Source: a virus | IMG/VR virus record: IMGVR_UViG_3300008339_000348 | Location: 1-28,968 of that record | Strand: one strand, 5' to 3' | Length of the DNA stretch: 28,968 bases | Shown: positions 15,701 to 24,668 of the stretch, piece after piece | Numbering within the stretch: position 1 is the stretch's first letter | Layout: every line of letters starts with the position of its first letter | Translations under genes and position numbers: made by a program | Notes under the pieces: model-generated | The model's input: only the letters and a program-made list of their open reading frames with translations | Databases searched by the model: none | What the model was told of the DNA's origin: nothing

Positions 15701-18700
15701 GTGCCTCGCGGGTGAACTGCTTCAGGAACTTGGAGCGCGCGTTCAGCGTCCACTTGAGATCCCGCATCTTGCGGGCCTGCAGGCGCTCGATCGCCTCGTT
15801 GGTGCCGTCGAAGTCCGGGAGCAACCCTGCGACCTCCTCGGCCTGTGCGATCTCTGCGTCGGTCGCGAGCATGCGGTCGAAGACCTGGCGGATCTCGTCA
15901 TTGACCTCGAGGTTCCGCCCACGCATGAAGTCCGCAAGGGACTTGTAGACATTGACCAACCACGTGCGGAACCGGCGGAACAGCGGCTGGAGCTCAGCGC
16001 TGGGGGCTTTGCCTTCCAGCAGGTACTGCTCAAAGGACTCTGCCCAGCGCTCGTGATGCTCGCGCTTCTGGTCCAGCGTGTAGCCCTGCCAGGTAGCGAG
16101 ATCCGGCACGCCGAACCACGTGAGCACTTTGTCCATGTCCTCGCGCACCTGGGCGGGCGCATCGGGCAGGGCTGCGAGATCTGCCATCACCTCAAGGAAG
16201 AAGTGACCTGACTCGTGCAGGAAGGTCGAGAGATCGGACTGGGGACCGAGTGAGATCAGGAGCGTCTGCGGGTTGAAGGTGCCGCGGGCTTGTTGTTCTA
16301 GGACGCCATCGGCGGACTGGTAGAGTTCCTCGCCCGGAGAAACTCCGCCCGCATTTGTTCCACCATCGCCTGGTGCTGCTCCGGTGTCATCGAGAAGAGA
16401 CTCGATTCCTGATCCACTGGCATAGCCAGAGGCAACGCGCTGGGCTGCCTCTTCGTAGCTGATGTCTGCGGTTTGTCTTGCGCCGAGTTCGCCATAAAGC
16501 CTCTTCTCGTAGTACCAGAGTATCGCCTGAATATCGGCGATGCTCAAGTTGATTCCTTTCCGCTTCAAGGCTTTCTGGGCCTTGTTTACCGCGTCCAGCA
16601 TGAACGTGCGGTCGGTCGCGTTGAAGGGGGCATCTTCCAGATTATCGAATGCTGCCTTGCCAACGGTGTTGGCTGCCTTTTCGATTTCGGTGCCGTTTTT
16701 GAACCCCTTGGCCTCGTAGCTCTTGCGGTGCTCGACCGTTGCTGCAAGCGCCTCGTCGTCACTCAGTTCCGGGTTGCCCAGAAGTTGCTTGAACCGGTCC
16801 AGCCCTTGACGGGTAGGAGCCGTAAGCAGCGTGCCGCGGTAGCGGTTGAAGGTGCGCGACCACCAGCGATCCATCGTCAGATAGCCATGGGCACCCATCA
16901 AGTTGGCGTAAAACGCGCCGAGCTTGGGGCCAAACTCCACAGCGGCTTGCGGCATTTTGATGTGTGCCTGGTAGTCAGACTTCATCTCCCCGCCGGCCGC
17001 CTTGGCCTTTTTCTTCAGCTCGGAGATCGTGTCCTCCTGCATCAGATACTCGTGCATCGCCTCAGCGCCCATAGTGTCGTGCAGGCGCTGGATCACTTTA
17101 AGGTTGTTGTCGATACTGGCTTGTCGCTGGTGCCCTCGCGTGGTGGTGAACTGCCCGGTCTCTCGGAAGTTCCCGTAGATGTCCATCGCTTGCGCGAAGT
17201 TGGGCACTACTTTCTGACCGTCCGAGGTGATGGCGATCAGCGCCGTCATCGTGTTGCGGGCAGTCTTGTCCGTTTTTAACTCTGGGAAGGCGTCGCCCAT
17301 GATGTCGAGCGCGCGCTGAAATTTCTCCGAGTACCAGCCGACCCCTGACTTCTCGGGGTTCTGCATTTCAAACTCAACCTCGGCGACCATCCACTTGGCA
17401 ATGTTGGCCAGCGCTGTCTCGCTGCGATTATCGGTTGCAATGGTTCCGTATTTTGTGCGCTGCCGAGCTTCCAGCGCCGCTGCCACTTCGCGGGTCTTGT
17501 AAGACTTAGTGGGATCGAGACCGTATTTTTTGAGAGTTTCCTTTCCCTGCCGAATGGTTGCCGACTGATTAAACTCAGCACCCGTAAGCGCCCCACCAGG
17601 GCGACCAACGCTGATGCGAAAATCCATGCGCCCGTCTGCAAACTCATCGTCGAGTTGCAGCTTTCTTGGATCAACGCGCACCTTTACAGCTGTGTCGCCG
17701 TAGCCGGTATCAGGCGTCTCTCGCGTCGTAAGATAGACGTCAGGCTCCCCGGCAGAGCGCAATGCACCGGACTGGCGGATGTTGTCTGCATTGGCCGCGC
17801 TGGTGTGGTGGTACAGCGTCACCGTACCGTCGGCGTTCAAGGGTAAACCGGTAGTCGGATCAACCTGATCCGTGACAGGTACATCGCCCTGATCGTACTG
17901 CGCATTCAGCACCTCGCCCTGCCCCATCTGGCCGGCGACTTTCAGCGAGAATCGCTCGTACATCTCGGAGGGCATGACCCCGAACCGGGATGCCATCACG
18001 CTGAAGAACTGCGACTGCAGGCGCGCGTAGGACTCGTTCACGTCGGACGTGAAGCGCCCTGCCTGGTCGAGCTGACCCTTGATCGTCTGCTGGACGGTGT
18101 CGACCTCGGTCTGCCAGGCGGATTGGTCTTGGGCTTGCTGCAGGACGCGCTCGGCGTCTTGCTGGATGAACTCTGCCGCCTTCTCGGCCTCCACGCGCGA
18201 GGGCGCCTCGGGGCTGCCGACGCGGGCGTTATCGTTCAGGATCTGCTCGAGCTCCGTGCCCGGTGCGATGGTGAGCACATCGGCCATTGAGATCGGCACG
18301 GTGGCGTTCATGGCTAGTGCATCTGGGATCTGAGCGCGCACCGCCTCGGGCAGGAGGGCCTGCATTTCAGGGGTGAGTTGATTCAGCACCTCGGCATCGA
18401 CGTGGATCTCGGTCGGAGCACCGTCCGGTGCGTTAGCGACGACCTGCTCCATGTTTGCGCGAAACTGCTCGGGGCTTCGTTCGCGCAGCGCGGACATGCC
18501 GGCCAGTTGCAGTTGGCGCTTCAACCGGTCCTGCTCGTAGACCAGCGCCTGGTCGCTGGCTTTCTCGACCAGCTTGTTGATGCCGGCGATCGCCGTGGTC
18601 TGCACGCCGGTCCCGATCAGGGTGGCGATGAACGTCTGGTAGGCCGCCTCCGGTCGCTCGGCCAGGAACTCGGCCGTCGTCTTCTCGGGGTGCAGGGCCA

Positions 18701-19691
18701 TCCACTCGTTGAAGTCCTGCGCAAGCGTAGTGACCTGCTCGGTCCAGCCCTCTGTGACGGTTTGCTGGGCCAACTGTTTCAGCAGGGAATTGTCGAGCTC
18801 GATGCCCTTGAACAACTGCCCGGCCGGGATCTTCTCCATCAGGAACTCGACGCCCGCATCGTTGATGCCGTACAGCGCGGAGTTGAACCGCCCTACCCCC
18901 TCGCCTCGGGCGCGCTGGTAGGAATCCGCCCCGACACCCACGCTCATCGCGCCTGCGACAGCGGCGCCTGCCGCCTCTGCGGTCTGGAAGAGCCCCCGCT
19001 CGAGGCCGAGTGGGAGGAGTGCAAGGTTCTGACCTGCGGACTCCAGTCCTGATTTGACGGCCCGCCCGGTGGAGGTGTCGGCCTGCAGGCCGTAGGCGTC
19101 CATCGCCTGGCGCGCGTTTTCCGACATCGTGCGGTAGCCGCCGGAGAGGTAGTCCAGTCCGACCAGATCGGTGGCGGCGCCGAACACGTCGAAGATCATC
19201 TTGCCGACACCAACTGTGCCACCGAGTGCAAGAGAGCGCGCAGCGCCCCCGGCATCGCTCGTCATCTCACCGCTCTTGGCGTAGTTGGCGATGTTGGTGA
19301 AGCTCTGCTCGATTTGTCGCAGGGTGTCGAGATCATCGATCGCTGCGGCCGTGAAGGTGGGGTCGGTCATCTGCCGGAACAGCACCGGCGAGTCGCGCAT
19401 CATGCGCTGCAGATCGATCGCGCGCGCGATCTCGCGGCGCTTCAATTCCTGCTGGTTGCGGGCAACGACGTCGGGCGGGAGCCCTGTGCTCTGCGACAGC
19501 CGAACGCGCTCGGCAGCGGCCTCGGGGTTGTCCTTGCTTGCGATGTCGATGACGTTGCGAACGTAGCTCTGCTGCTGGGAGACCTCGGTGTCGAGGACGT
19601 CGTCGAACTCGCCCTTTTCAAGGCCCGAGCTCAGGGGCGGCAGAGTACCAGCGGATTCTTGATCAAGGGCCTCGTCGAACTCATTGGCCAT
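12699..19691 (-). CDS. Giant polyvalent internal virion protein in the gp16 position
   Basis: A 2330-residue multidomain protein, probably carried in the particle and ejected with the DNA. Residues 1-400 are helical with Gly/Ala-rich stretches near 150-180 and 240-260. About 624-700 look like an ADP-ribosyltransferase-type fold (YHHTS at 627, VYLTTRETPDTGYGD, then VDPRKLQLDDEFADGRMDF). About 740-1090 form a conserved region with WWSRTFNRYRG and AILWYYEKRLYGELG. A zincin site HESGH lies at 1159-1163, with WAESFEQYL (E1218) as likely third ligand. Long coiled coils follow (about 1255-1680). The C-terminal 320 residues resemble large-polyvalent-protein domains (LPD38-like) and include a membrane-like span near 2193-2215. 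No lytic transglycosylase motif is evident. The start overlaps the previous gene by 11 bases. Domain names are by eye. Confidence 0.78.
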   Translation of the reverse strand: MANEFDEALDQESAGTLPPLSSGLEKGEFDDVLDTEVSQQQSYVRNVIDIASKDNPEAAAERVRLSQSTGLPPDVVARNQQELKRREIARAIDLQRMMRDSPVLFRQMTDPTFTAAAIDDLDTLRQIEQSFTNIANYAKSGEMTSDAGGAARSLALGGTVGVGKMIFDVFGAATDLVGLDYLSGGYRTMSENARQAMDAYGLQADTSTGRAVKSGLESAGQNLALLPLGLERGLFQTAEAAGAAVAGAMSVGVGADSYQRARGEGVGRFNSALYGINDAGVEFLMEKIPAGQLFKGIELDNSLLKQLAQQTVTEGWTEQVTTLAQDFNEWMALHPEKTTAEFLAERPEAAYQTFIATLIGTGVQTTAIAGINKLVEKASDQALVYEQDRLKRQLQLAGMSALRERSPEQFRANMEQVVANAPDGAPTEIHVDAEVLNQLTPEMQALLPEAVRAQIPDALAMNATVPISMADVLTIAPGTELEQILNDNARVGSPEAPSRVEAEKAAEFIQQDAERVLQQAQDQSAWQTEVDTVQQTIKGQLDQAGRFTSDVNESYARLQSQFFSVMASRFGVMPSEMYERFSLKVAGQMGQGEVLNAQYDQGDVPVTDQVDPTTGLPLNADGTVTLYHHTSAANADNIRQSGALRSAGEPDVYLTTRETPDTGYGDTAVKVRVDPRKLQLDDEFADGRMDFRISVGRPGGALTGAEFNQSATIRQGKETLKKYGLDPTKSYKTREVAAALEARQRTKYGTIATDNRSETALANIAKWMVAEVEFEMQNPEKSGVGWYSEKFQRALDIMGDAFPELKTDKTARNTMTALIAITSDGQKVVPNFAQAMDIYGNFRETGQFTTTRGHQRQASIDNNLKVIQRLHDTMGAEAMHEYLMQEDTISELKKKAKAAGGEMKSDYQAHIKMPQAAVEFGPKLGAFYANLMGAHGYLTMDRWWSRTFNRYRGTLLTAPTRQGLDRFKQLLGNPELSDDEALAATVEHRKSYEAKGFKNGTEIEKAANTVGKAAFDNLEDAPFNATDRTFMLDAVNKAQKALKRKGINLSIADIQAILWYYEKRLYGELGARQTADISYEEAAQRVASGYASGSGIESLLDDTGAAPGDGGTNAGGVSPGEELYQSADGVLEQQARGTFNPQTLLISLGPQSDLSTFLHESGHFFLEVMADLAALPDAPAQVREDMDKVLTWFGVPDLATWQGYTLDQKREHHERWAESFEQYLLEGKAPSAELQPLFRRFRTWLVNVYKSLADFMRGRNLEVNDEIRQVFDRMLATDAEIAQAEEVAGLLPDFDGTNEAIERLQARKMRDLKWTLNARSKFLKQFTREAREARKLILQEVLAEFDQRPDAIAARAIRKVRNKEGAERDAKLEGIAAAQGYGSVQEMDVAVQALGPVNEAVEAEVDRRMTERYGELSTPEALEKAANEAVYNEAHIRSLATELKTQQEALSERQSTGRVSATGRPITVNALVAAAKQFAEDITARRRVRDLKSAAQQHRAATARATKRWEQATRKGETKDAIQAQKDRLLNAQAAKSLLEAQTEVEKTIGYLRKFNKDSIRQKLPPEYLDQIDKLLERVDLRASVSGKQIDKRASLKAWMESQNELGIDPIIPENLLEDIRLTSYKMMTVEEIRGLHDTIRNIEHLGKLKSKLLKAKDKREFDAAATAWADNIRANGGEAVVRLEPDGRLTRLFKGAWAEHRKLNSLVRQMDGGQDGGIGFRLLIASMNEQGTQEDVALEKAAAALGPIFAPVDALPGGLSGGQVYIPEISASLSRAARLAIALNWGNTQNRQRVMDGDGWTQAQVEAVLATLTPTELEFVNKVWEHLDSYWPEIKAKQQRVSGLVEEKVAAEPFAIKIADGTIVEMRGGYYPIKYDPDRSVRAQINDAKQAAMDMLRGAMLRPTTRRGHTKARVDEVYGRPIRKDLAPITQHITQVVHDLAWHEWAIDANRLLADKRIAAAIREHYGPETHRAMTDTVEAIVTGDVGKQTDIDKFLLIIRSNVTRSIMGVSATTALLQPFGLTQSMARIGVTPVLKGAWRWAGDAVKMESSLEWIHTKSDFMRLRAKTFNRDLREINQQIQGRWKVTQVMDAVLFAPMQKMQMIADVPTWIGAYEKALSEGQTEELAVAIADEAVLSSQGGGSIKDLSDVQRNHPFLTQFYSYFNATLQLVAESTALTNWKNPRAVAGWVGDMVLLAMIPAILPALITYALKGGGEDDEPEDWAKRIAGWQASYLLGMFVGLRDLPAIWGPFDYQGPPAGKLFNDGKRLVQQANQGEIDDPAVLAAISLIGTVLGLPTTQVIRSYKGWQAWDEGDAPASSILFGPPPKD

Positions 19692-21156
19692 TCGGGTACT
19701 TCCGCAAATAGGTTTCGACGATGGCCTGCTCTGTCACGGGCAGACCTCGAGCACGGCGTGCACTGATGATCGCCATGCGCTTGTCGGCAGGCACCGCAGA
19801 GATCAGCACTTCCTTGTCACCCACCTTGACGTAGGCGCCAGAGGTCTCTTCGGGTGTCAGCAGCGGGGCAAGTTTCTGCGGGTCTGTACCCCACTCGTTC
19901 ACATACACGCGGTCCAGAACAACACCGTCAATCACGGCCTGCTTCTCGTCAGGCGTGAGGGACTTGTTGCCTTTGGCGGTGGACGCTTCGCGCGTGCGCT
20001 GGTCGATCAACCCCAGCACGGCATAGGCTTCTTCGCCTTGCTTTTTCTTGTCGATACCGAGATCGAGCAGGGCCTTGTTCTGGCGTTGCTCGTCGGTCAG
20101 GAACCCGTCCTGCTGGGACTTGCCTTGCTTCTCGGCCAGTCCCTTCAGATCACTGGTGCTGATCGCGTTGCTGTACTTGCGCAGATCCACGGCCTCACCG
20201 CGGCCGATCGCATCGTTCAGTTCCAGGTAGGTGGCGATGTCGGTCTTCACCTCGCGCCCGGCTGCGCGGGTCTCGATCATGTTTTGCAGTTGGATTCGAT
20301 CGCGCGGGGCGAGGGTGCTCATCAGTGAGGGTGGCACCTTGTCGTTGTTGGCATACAACGACAGCGCTTGATTCATGGCAGCGTCTTCTGCATCCCGCGT
20401 GGCCTTCTCCGCATCGGCCTCTCGCTGCTTCTGCTCAACCTCGATGCTGCGCTCGAGGTACTTCTCGGTGCGGCCCTGCTTGTCGAAGTCGATCTCGTCG
20501 CGGTGCTCCCGGAAGTACGCAAGCCCCGCCTCTGCCGGCAGGCTGTCGATCTGCGCCATGTGCATCTGGGAGAGGTACTCGCCTTGGGCCTTCTGCACGA
20601 GCTCGGTGCTCCAGCCCTTGCGGGCGCCGAGGGCCGAGACCTTCTCCTGAATCTGTATCCGGGCGGCATCGACGTTGCCGGTCGTGACCCCGAACTGCAG
20701 GGTGCTGTCGATGTCGGCAAGTGCGACCTGATCGGCGTGGCGCTCTTTCTCGGCACCGGCCGCAGTCATCACGCTTGCCATCGCGCTGTTTCGTTTCTGC
20801 GCGAGGCTGCGCCCGACCAGTTCGCGCGCACGGGGGTTCAGGGTGGTGCCGACGGTCTCCGGGGCCTTGGCCCACCACTCGGCGGCAGCGGCTTCGTACT
20901 CGGTTGCCTTCTCGCCCACGTAGTGCTTGCGGGCCTGAGAGTCCCACGCCAGCCACTCTTTGGTGAGCGTGTCCTCGGCGTTGAAGGCTTGGGCCTGCGC
21001 CTCGCGCTCCGCGTAGCGATCAATGCCCTCGCCGAGGTTCGCGAGCCCCTGCCCGATCGCACGGGTGCCAGAGGAGACATCAAGCGCTCGGGCCTGCACC
21101 GGGCGAAGCGGATCGGCTGCGACCTGCGGGCCGCCGTAGACGGGGACTTGGGGCAT
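19681..21156 (-). CDS. Helical internal virion protein in the gp15 position
   Basis: A 491-residue, strongly helical and charged protein. Long Ala/Glu/Lys/Gln stretches dominate (for example RYAEREAQAQAFNAEDTLTK and SIEVEQKQREADAEKATRDA), with no enzyme motif. It has no signal peptide or membrane span. Gene order places it exactly where T7 gp15, an ejected core protein that forms part of the trans-envelope channel, is found: after the gp14-like gene and before the giant protein. The assignment rests on this order and the helical make-up rather than on direct sequence recognition. CGGAGG lies seven bases before the ATG. Confidence 0.7.
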   Translation of the reverse strand: MPQVPVYGGPQVAADPLRPVQARALDVSSGTRAIGQGLANLGEGIDRYAEREAQAQAFNAEDTLTKEWLAWDSQARKHYVGEKATEYEAAAAEWWAKAPETVGTTLNPRARELVGRSLAQKRNSAMASVMTAAGAEKERHADQVALADIDSTLQFGVTTGNVDAARIQIQEKVSALGARKGWSTELVQKAQGEYLSQMHMAQIDSLPAEAGLAYFREHRDEIDFDKQGRTEKYLERSIEVEQKQREADAEKATRDAEDAAMNQALSLYANNDKVPPSLMSTLAPRDRIQLQNMIETRAAGREVKTDIATYLELNDAIGRGEAVDLRKYSNAISTSDLKGLAEKQGKSQQDGFLTDEQRQNKALLDLGIDKKKQGEEAYAVLGLIDQRTREASTAKGNKSLTPDEKQAVIDGVVLDRVYVNEWGTDPQKLAPLLTPEETSGAYVKVGDKEVLISAVPADKRMAIISARRARGLPVTEQAIVETYLRKYPNGQ

Positions 21157-21159
21157 GGG

Positions 21160-21708
21160 TCAGCCTCCGTACCCGTTCAGGTACCAGTTCGGGTTTTTAC
21201 CGAGTGTGTTTTTTGGCGTTCCGGTAGATGCCGCGCTGCCCGTGCTTGGCGTCCATCGGCTGGCCACCTTCCCCGCGCCAGAGAGCAGCGTCCCTGCCGC
21301 ACCGAGCTTGCCCTGGTAGGCAGCAGCCCGGCCCTCGGCCCGTGCGAGCGTTCCCTGAGCGCGGTAGCTCCAGGCCTGTTGCGCGGCGTTGGCGCGCGCG
21401 GTGGCCGAGTCCATCTGCCCGAAGAAATCGGTCTCATCCTGCAGATCGGCGGCGCTGCCGTAGCTCACATCCAGGCCACGGGCGGCTTGGGCTGCGCGCT
21501 GGGTGCTCTTCAACGACGCAGCTTTGCGCTGTATCGCCGCCGCCTCCTCCTCGCCTCGGCGCTGCGCGTCCTGCGCGGCGTACTCGCTCATCTTGGCGTT
21601 GTACTTGGCCGCGTCGTTCGCAGCTTGGCCCTGCTGGTACTGGCCGTAGGCGCCGACGACAGTGCTGGCTGCCGTGGCGATCAGGGCGATCGTGGCGGGT
21701 TCACACAT
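21160..21708 (-). CDS. gp14-like internal virion protein
   Basis: A 182-residue protein typical of the T7 gp14-like virion proteins. It opens with a small hydrophobic Ala-rich segment (IALIATAASTVVGAYGQYQQ, residues 7-26), followed by a long Ala/Gln/Arg helix (AANDAAKYNAKMSEYAAQDA) and a Gly/Ala-rich second half (AAYQGKLGAAGTLLSGAGKV). Such proteins are ejected into the cell envelope and form the outer-membrane part of the DNA channel. Its ATG overlaps the upstream stop by eight bases; it ends three bases before the next gene's start. Position between the gp13-like and gp15-position genes supports the call. Confidence 0.8.
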   Translation of the reverse strand: MCEPATIALIATAASTVVGAYGQYQQGQAANDAAKYNAKMSEYAAQDAQRRGEEEAAAIQRKAASLKSTQRAAQAARGLDVSYGSAADLQDETDFFGQMDSATARANAAQQAWSYRAQGTLARAEGRAAAYQGKLGAAGTLLSGAGKVASRWTPSTGSAASTGTPKNTLGKNPNWYLNGYGG

Positions 21709-22180
21709 GGGCGTGCATCTCGAATCGGTGGAACAACTCGCCCCGGGTGCCGTAGAGCTCAGGGGCGTGGAGGTGGAACCCGAGGCGTTTCAGCCAACGC
21801 ACACTGCGGGTGTTTTTCGCGTGGACGAAGTTCATCAGGTGCGGGAAGGCCTTCAGCATGATCTGCACGTACTCGGGCGCGAGGCGCTGCAGGATCCGCG
21901 GGTGACGGTCGAGCAGCGGGGTGCCGAGCATCCAGGGCGACCCGAAGCCGCCCCACTGCCCCGTGAACGCGATCGGGGCCACCCCGAAGACGGCCATCAG
22001 CTCGCCTTCGCGCCGGGCGGTCCAGCAGAAACCCGTCGAGTCTTTCACGCTGTCTTGGATACCGTCCTCGACGCTCGGTTTGCCGTAGGCCTCGCACTCG
22101 GCGCGATCGGCGGGGCGGAGGTTCGCGTAGAGCTCCTCGGCATCGGCGAGTGTGGCGCGGAAGATCGTCACCTCAGCCAC
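21701..22180 (-). CDS. GNAT-fold protein related to T7 gp13 (DUF2833-like)
   Basis: A 159-residue protein resembling the DUF2833 phage family, which includes T7 gp13-type internal virion proteins and has a GNAT acetyltransferase-like fold. It opens with VTIFRATLADAEELYANLRP, has a TARREGELMAVFGVAPI strand pair in the middle, and ends with the GNAT-like motif NTRSVRWLKRLGF (about residues 122-134). Start is GTG (22178-22180), overlapping the upstream stop by eight bases. In T7, gp13 is needed for particle assembly and is lost or ejected at infection. Whether this copy acetylates anything cannot be told; the acetyl-CoA loop (Q/RxxGxG/A) is not obvious. Confidence 0.75.
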   Translation of the reverse strand: MAEVTIFRATLADAEELYANLRPADRAECEAYGKPSVEDGIQDSVKDSTGFCWTARREGELMAVFGVAPIAFTGQWGGFGSPWMLGTPLLDRHPRILQRLAPEYVQIMLKAFPHLMNFVHAKNTRSVRWLKRLGFHLHAPELYGTRGELFHRFEMHAHV

Positions 22181-24668
22181 CGGCCTGCATCTCCAGCGTC
22201 ATCGACACGACGGTCAACGGGAGCGGCTCGTCCTGGCGGATGCAAAGCGTGGCGTCTTGGTTCCAGGAGGCATCGATCGAGACCGTGAGCTCACCGTCGC
22301 GCAGACCGGGTGGGGATCCGTAGGGGTCGGTGATCGCGCGCGCGGGGTATTCCCGCAGCCGCGTAAAGGCAGGGCCTGCCTGCACGATGCTCGACTGACT
22401 GACACGCAGGTGCACTTTGTTGACATTCTTGACCGTGCCCTGCCCCACGGCCTGCGCGCCTTCCAGCGCGAGCGGCAGCGTGCGCAGCTCCGCGGTGATG
22501 GGGAGCCCCAGGTGAATCGTGCTCGCGGCCGTGCCGATCGTCACGGCGCCTGCGGTGACGGTCTGCGGGGGCTCCACGGCGCCGTCGGCGAGGATGTGGA
22601 CATTCTCGCCTTCCAAGTGCCAGAGGCCGGTCACGGTGGTTGCGGGGGCGCCGTCGTAGGTGAGACCCGCGTCCACAAAGTAGGCATCTTCCTGATCGGT
22701 AAAGATGCGGGTGTTCAGGCGCTCGATGTAGCGCACATCGCGCCCGTTGACGCTGCGTTTGACCAGCAGATACAGCACATCCTCGTTGCCTTCTGCCACT
22801 ACGCAGATCGATTCAACCGTGCCATCGGTGTCATGGGCGTGCCACCCGAAGACTCTCTGATCGGGCACATAGGTCATGCCGAGCAGCACACCGTCATTGC
22901 GCACGGCCCAGAAGATCTGATCGGGCGCGCGACTGTAGGCGAGCTGGGTGAGCGTGTAGCCGTTGAAGCGGTGGGGGGCGAGGATCGAGACGTCGACTGT
23001 TTTGTAGGAGTTTGCTTCCCAGTTGTACGCGAGCTCGCGTACGCGCGCGCCCTGAGCCTGCACGTAGAGAATCGACCCGCTGGTCACCACGGGCTGCACG
23101 TTCGCCGAGCCCGCGTAGCCTTGGGGTTTGACACTGACCGAGGTGGGCGTGATCGCCGGCGCCCCGTCGGCAAAGATGCGGAACTCCCCGCCTGCGGTAA
23201 ACGCAATCAGATCCGAGAGCGCCATCAGATGCCGGATCCGGTTGTACTGGGTGGCGGCGATCTTGATCTCGAGCGCGTCGGCATCGCGCGAGGGGAGGCT
23301 TGAGGTCAGGTTCTTCTCGGTGCCGATGCGGGTGGCCCACAAGACTTGGGGCTTGCCGTCGGTGCCCGCAAACCAGCGCCGCTGCTCGTGATAGGTGACG
23401 GCGGCGGGGTAATCGGAGGCCTCTTTGTTCAGGGTGATGATGTCATCGGGCGGCGGGGTGAGGGTGTCTGGCAGGACGTTGTCGTCCTTGATCGAGAGCG
23501 CGCTGGTGGTCGAGACGTCGGTCGCGGTGCCTTGGGTGGCAGAGGCCGCGGTCGTCACGTAGGAAAACAGCGTCAACTGGTTCACGGCCGGCACGGCGCT
23601 CAGGAAGAACGTGCCGTCCAGCGAGGGCACCCCGGTGCCGGCCACGTAGACGCGCTTCAACGCGCCATAGGTGATGCCGTGCGCGGCGGCGGTGGTGATG
23701 TTGATCACCGTCGTGCCGGCTGAACGCGAGATCGTGGAGATCGTCGAGCCGAGCGAGGTGTCGGCGATGATCTGGCCGATATACCCGTAGATGCCGCCTC
23801 GGAGCTTGTAGACGTTGTAGCGCGAGGCGCCGGCCACCCCGCTCCAGGCGATGGTGTTGAAGTTACCTTGCTTGGTGAGATCGTTCGAGGCGGTGACCAC
23901 GCTGGACGGCAGCGACTCCGTGACCCCGTCGGCTTGCACCGCGGTGACGACGTAGGAGGCGCTGGTGTTCACGCCCGCCACGGCCGTGGTGGGGGTGGCG
24001 GTCACGGTGGCAGGCGCGCCGGTCGGGGGCGCGAAGTCAATCGCCGTCAGGGTCCAGCTGGCCGCCGCGAGACGCGAGAGCTCGCGAGCGGCATAGCTCG
24101 GGTGGGTGATCGTGATGACGTCGGCGCTTTGCGCGTAGCCGAGCGTGAAGAGATCGTCCTCCACGTAGGGGGTGGACAGGGTGTAGACGCGCGCCGCGGT
24201 TGCGCCCGAGGCCGCGGTGGCCACGTTCCAGAGGTCCGTCGTGGTGAACGTGTCCGCACCCGTGGAAGTGATTTTGTGGAACCGGGTGCCGATGTAGACC
24301 CAGTCGCCGGTCGCGTACCCGTGCGCGGTCACGGTGACCGTGGCGCCCACGATCGAGGTGATCGCCTTGGCCGTCTCGAGCACCGTACCGCCGTCGACGT
24401 GGAAGCGGATGTACTGGTGCCCGAACTCCAGCACCGCGGTCTGGGTGGCCGAGAACTGAAACGGGATCAGGCGCACCTTGCGGGTGGAGTCTTTGGCCTC
24501 GTTGATAAAGCGCGTGCCCGGGCGCCGGGCAGCCGGGCCGTGGGGGAGCGTGATGAAGTTCCGGGCGAGCGTGAGCCCGGTCTGGTACTTGTCGAGATCT
24601 AGGCGACCGTTTAGCTCAGGCGTGATCTCGCCGCCTGCAAAGGATCGCAGCAGTACCTTGTTCGTCAC
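22173..24668 (-). CDS. Tail tubular protein B (tail nozzle)
   Basis: An 831-residue tail nozzle protein of the T7 gp12 type. The start is characteristic of the family: LLRSFAGGEITPELNGRLDL, then YQTGLTLARNFITLPHGPAA and RRPGTRFI (about residues 7-53), which binds the adaptor ring. Later blocks typical of the family include RRWFAGTDGKPQVLWATRIG (about 430-450) and AYSRAPDQIFWAVRNDGVLL with TYVPDQRVFGWHAHDTDG (about 580-620). Several Thr/Ala/Val-rich beta domains lie in between. It should form the hexameric lower tube through which DNA leaves. The GTG start overlaps the tubular A stop by four bases. Confidence 0.9.
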   Translation of the reverse strand: MTNKVLLRSFAGGEITPELNGRLDLDKYQTGLTLARNFITLPHGPAARRPGTRFINEAKDSTRKVRLIPFQFSATQTAVLEFGHQYIRFHVDGGTVLETAKAITSIVGATVTVTAHGYATGDWVYIGTRFHKITSTGADTFTTTDLWNVATAASGATAARVYTLSTPYVEDDLFTLGYAQSADVITITHPSYAARELSRLAAASWTLTAIDFAPPTGAPATVTATPTTAVAGVNTSASYVVTAVQADGVTESLPSSVVTASNDLTKQGNFNTIAWSGVAGASRYNVYKLRGGIYGYIGQIIADTSLGSTISTISRSAGTTVINITTAAAHGITYGALKRVYVAGTGVPSLDGTFFLSAVPAVNQLTLFSYVTTAASATQGTATDVSTTSALSIKDDNVLPDTLTPPPDDIITLNKEASDYPAAVTYHEQRRWFAGTDGKPQVLWATRIGTEKNLTSSLPSRDADALEIKIAATQYNRIRHLMALSDLIAFTAGGEFRIFADGAPAITPTSVSVKPQGYAGSANVQPVVTSGSILYVQAQGARVRELAYNWEANSYKTVDVSILAPHRFNGYTLTQLAYSRAPDQIFWAVRNDGVLLGMTYVPDQRVFGWHAHDTDGTVESICVVAEGNEDVLYLLVKRSVNGRDVRYIERLNTRIFTDQEDAYFVDAGLTYDGAPATTVTGLWHLEGENVHILADGAVEPPQTVTAGAVTIGTAASTIHLGLPITAELRTLPLALEGAQAVGQGTVKNVNKVHLRVSQSSIVQAGPAFTRLREYPARAITDPYGSPPGLRDGELTVSIDASWNQDATLCIRQDEPLPLTVVSMTLEMQAGG

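Noticed and set aside
16298-16495. Small frame inside the giant protein gene with a fairly natural composition
   Set aside because: The main frame continues through it with a flexible linker before the zincin domain, and no ribosome binding site or family supports a nested gene.
20368-21861. Long plus-strand open frame across three late genes
   Set aside because: It spans several well-supported minus-strand genes with overlapping starts and stops, and carries no recognisable domain.
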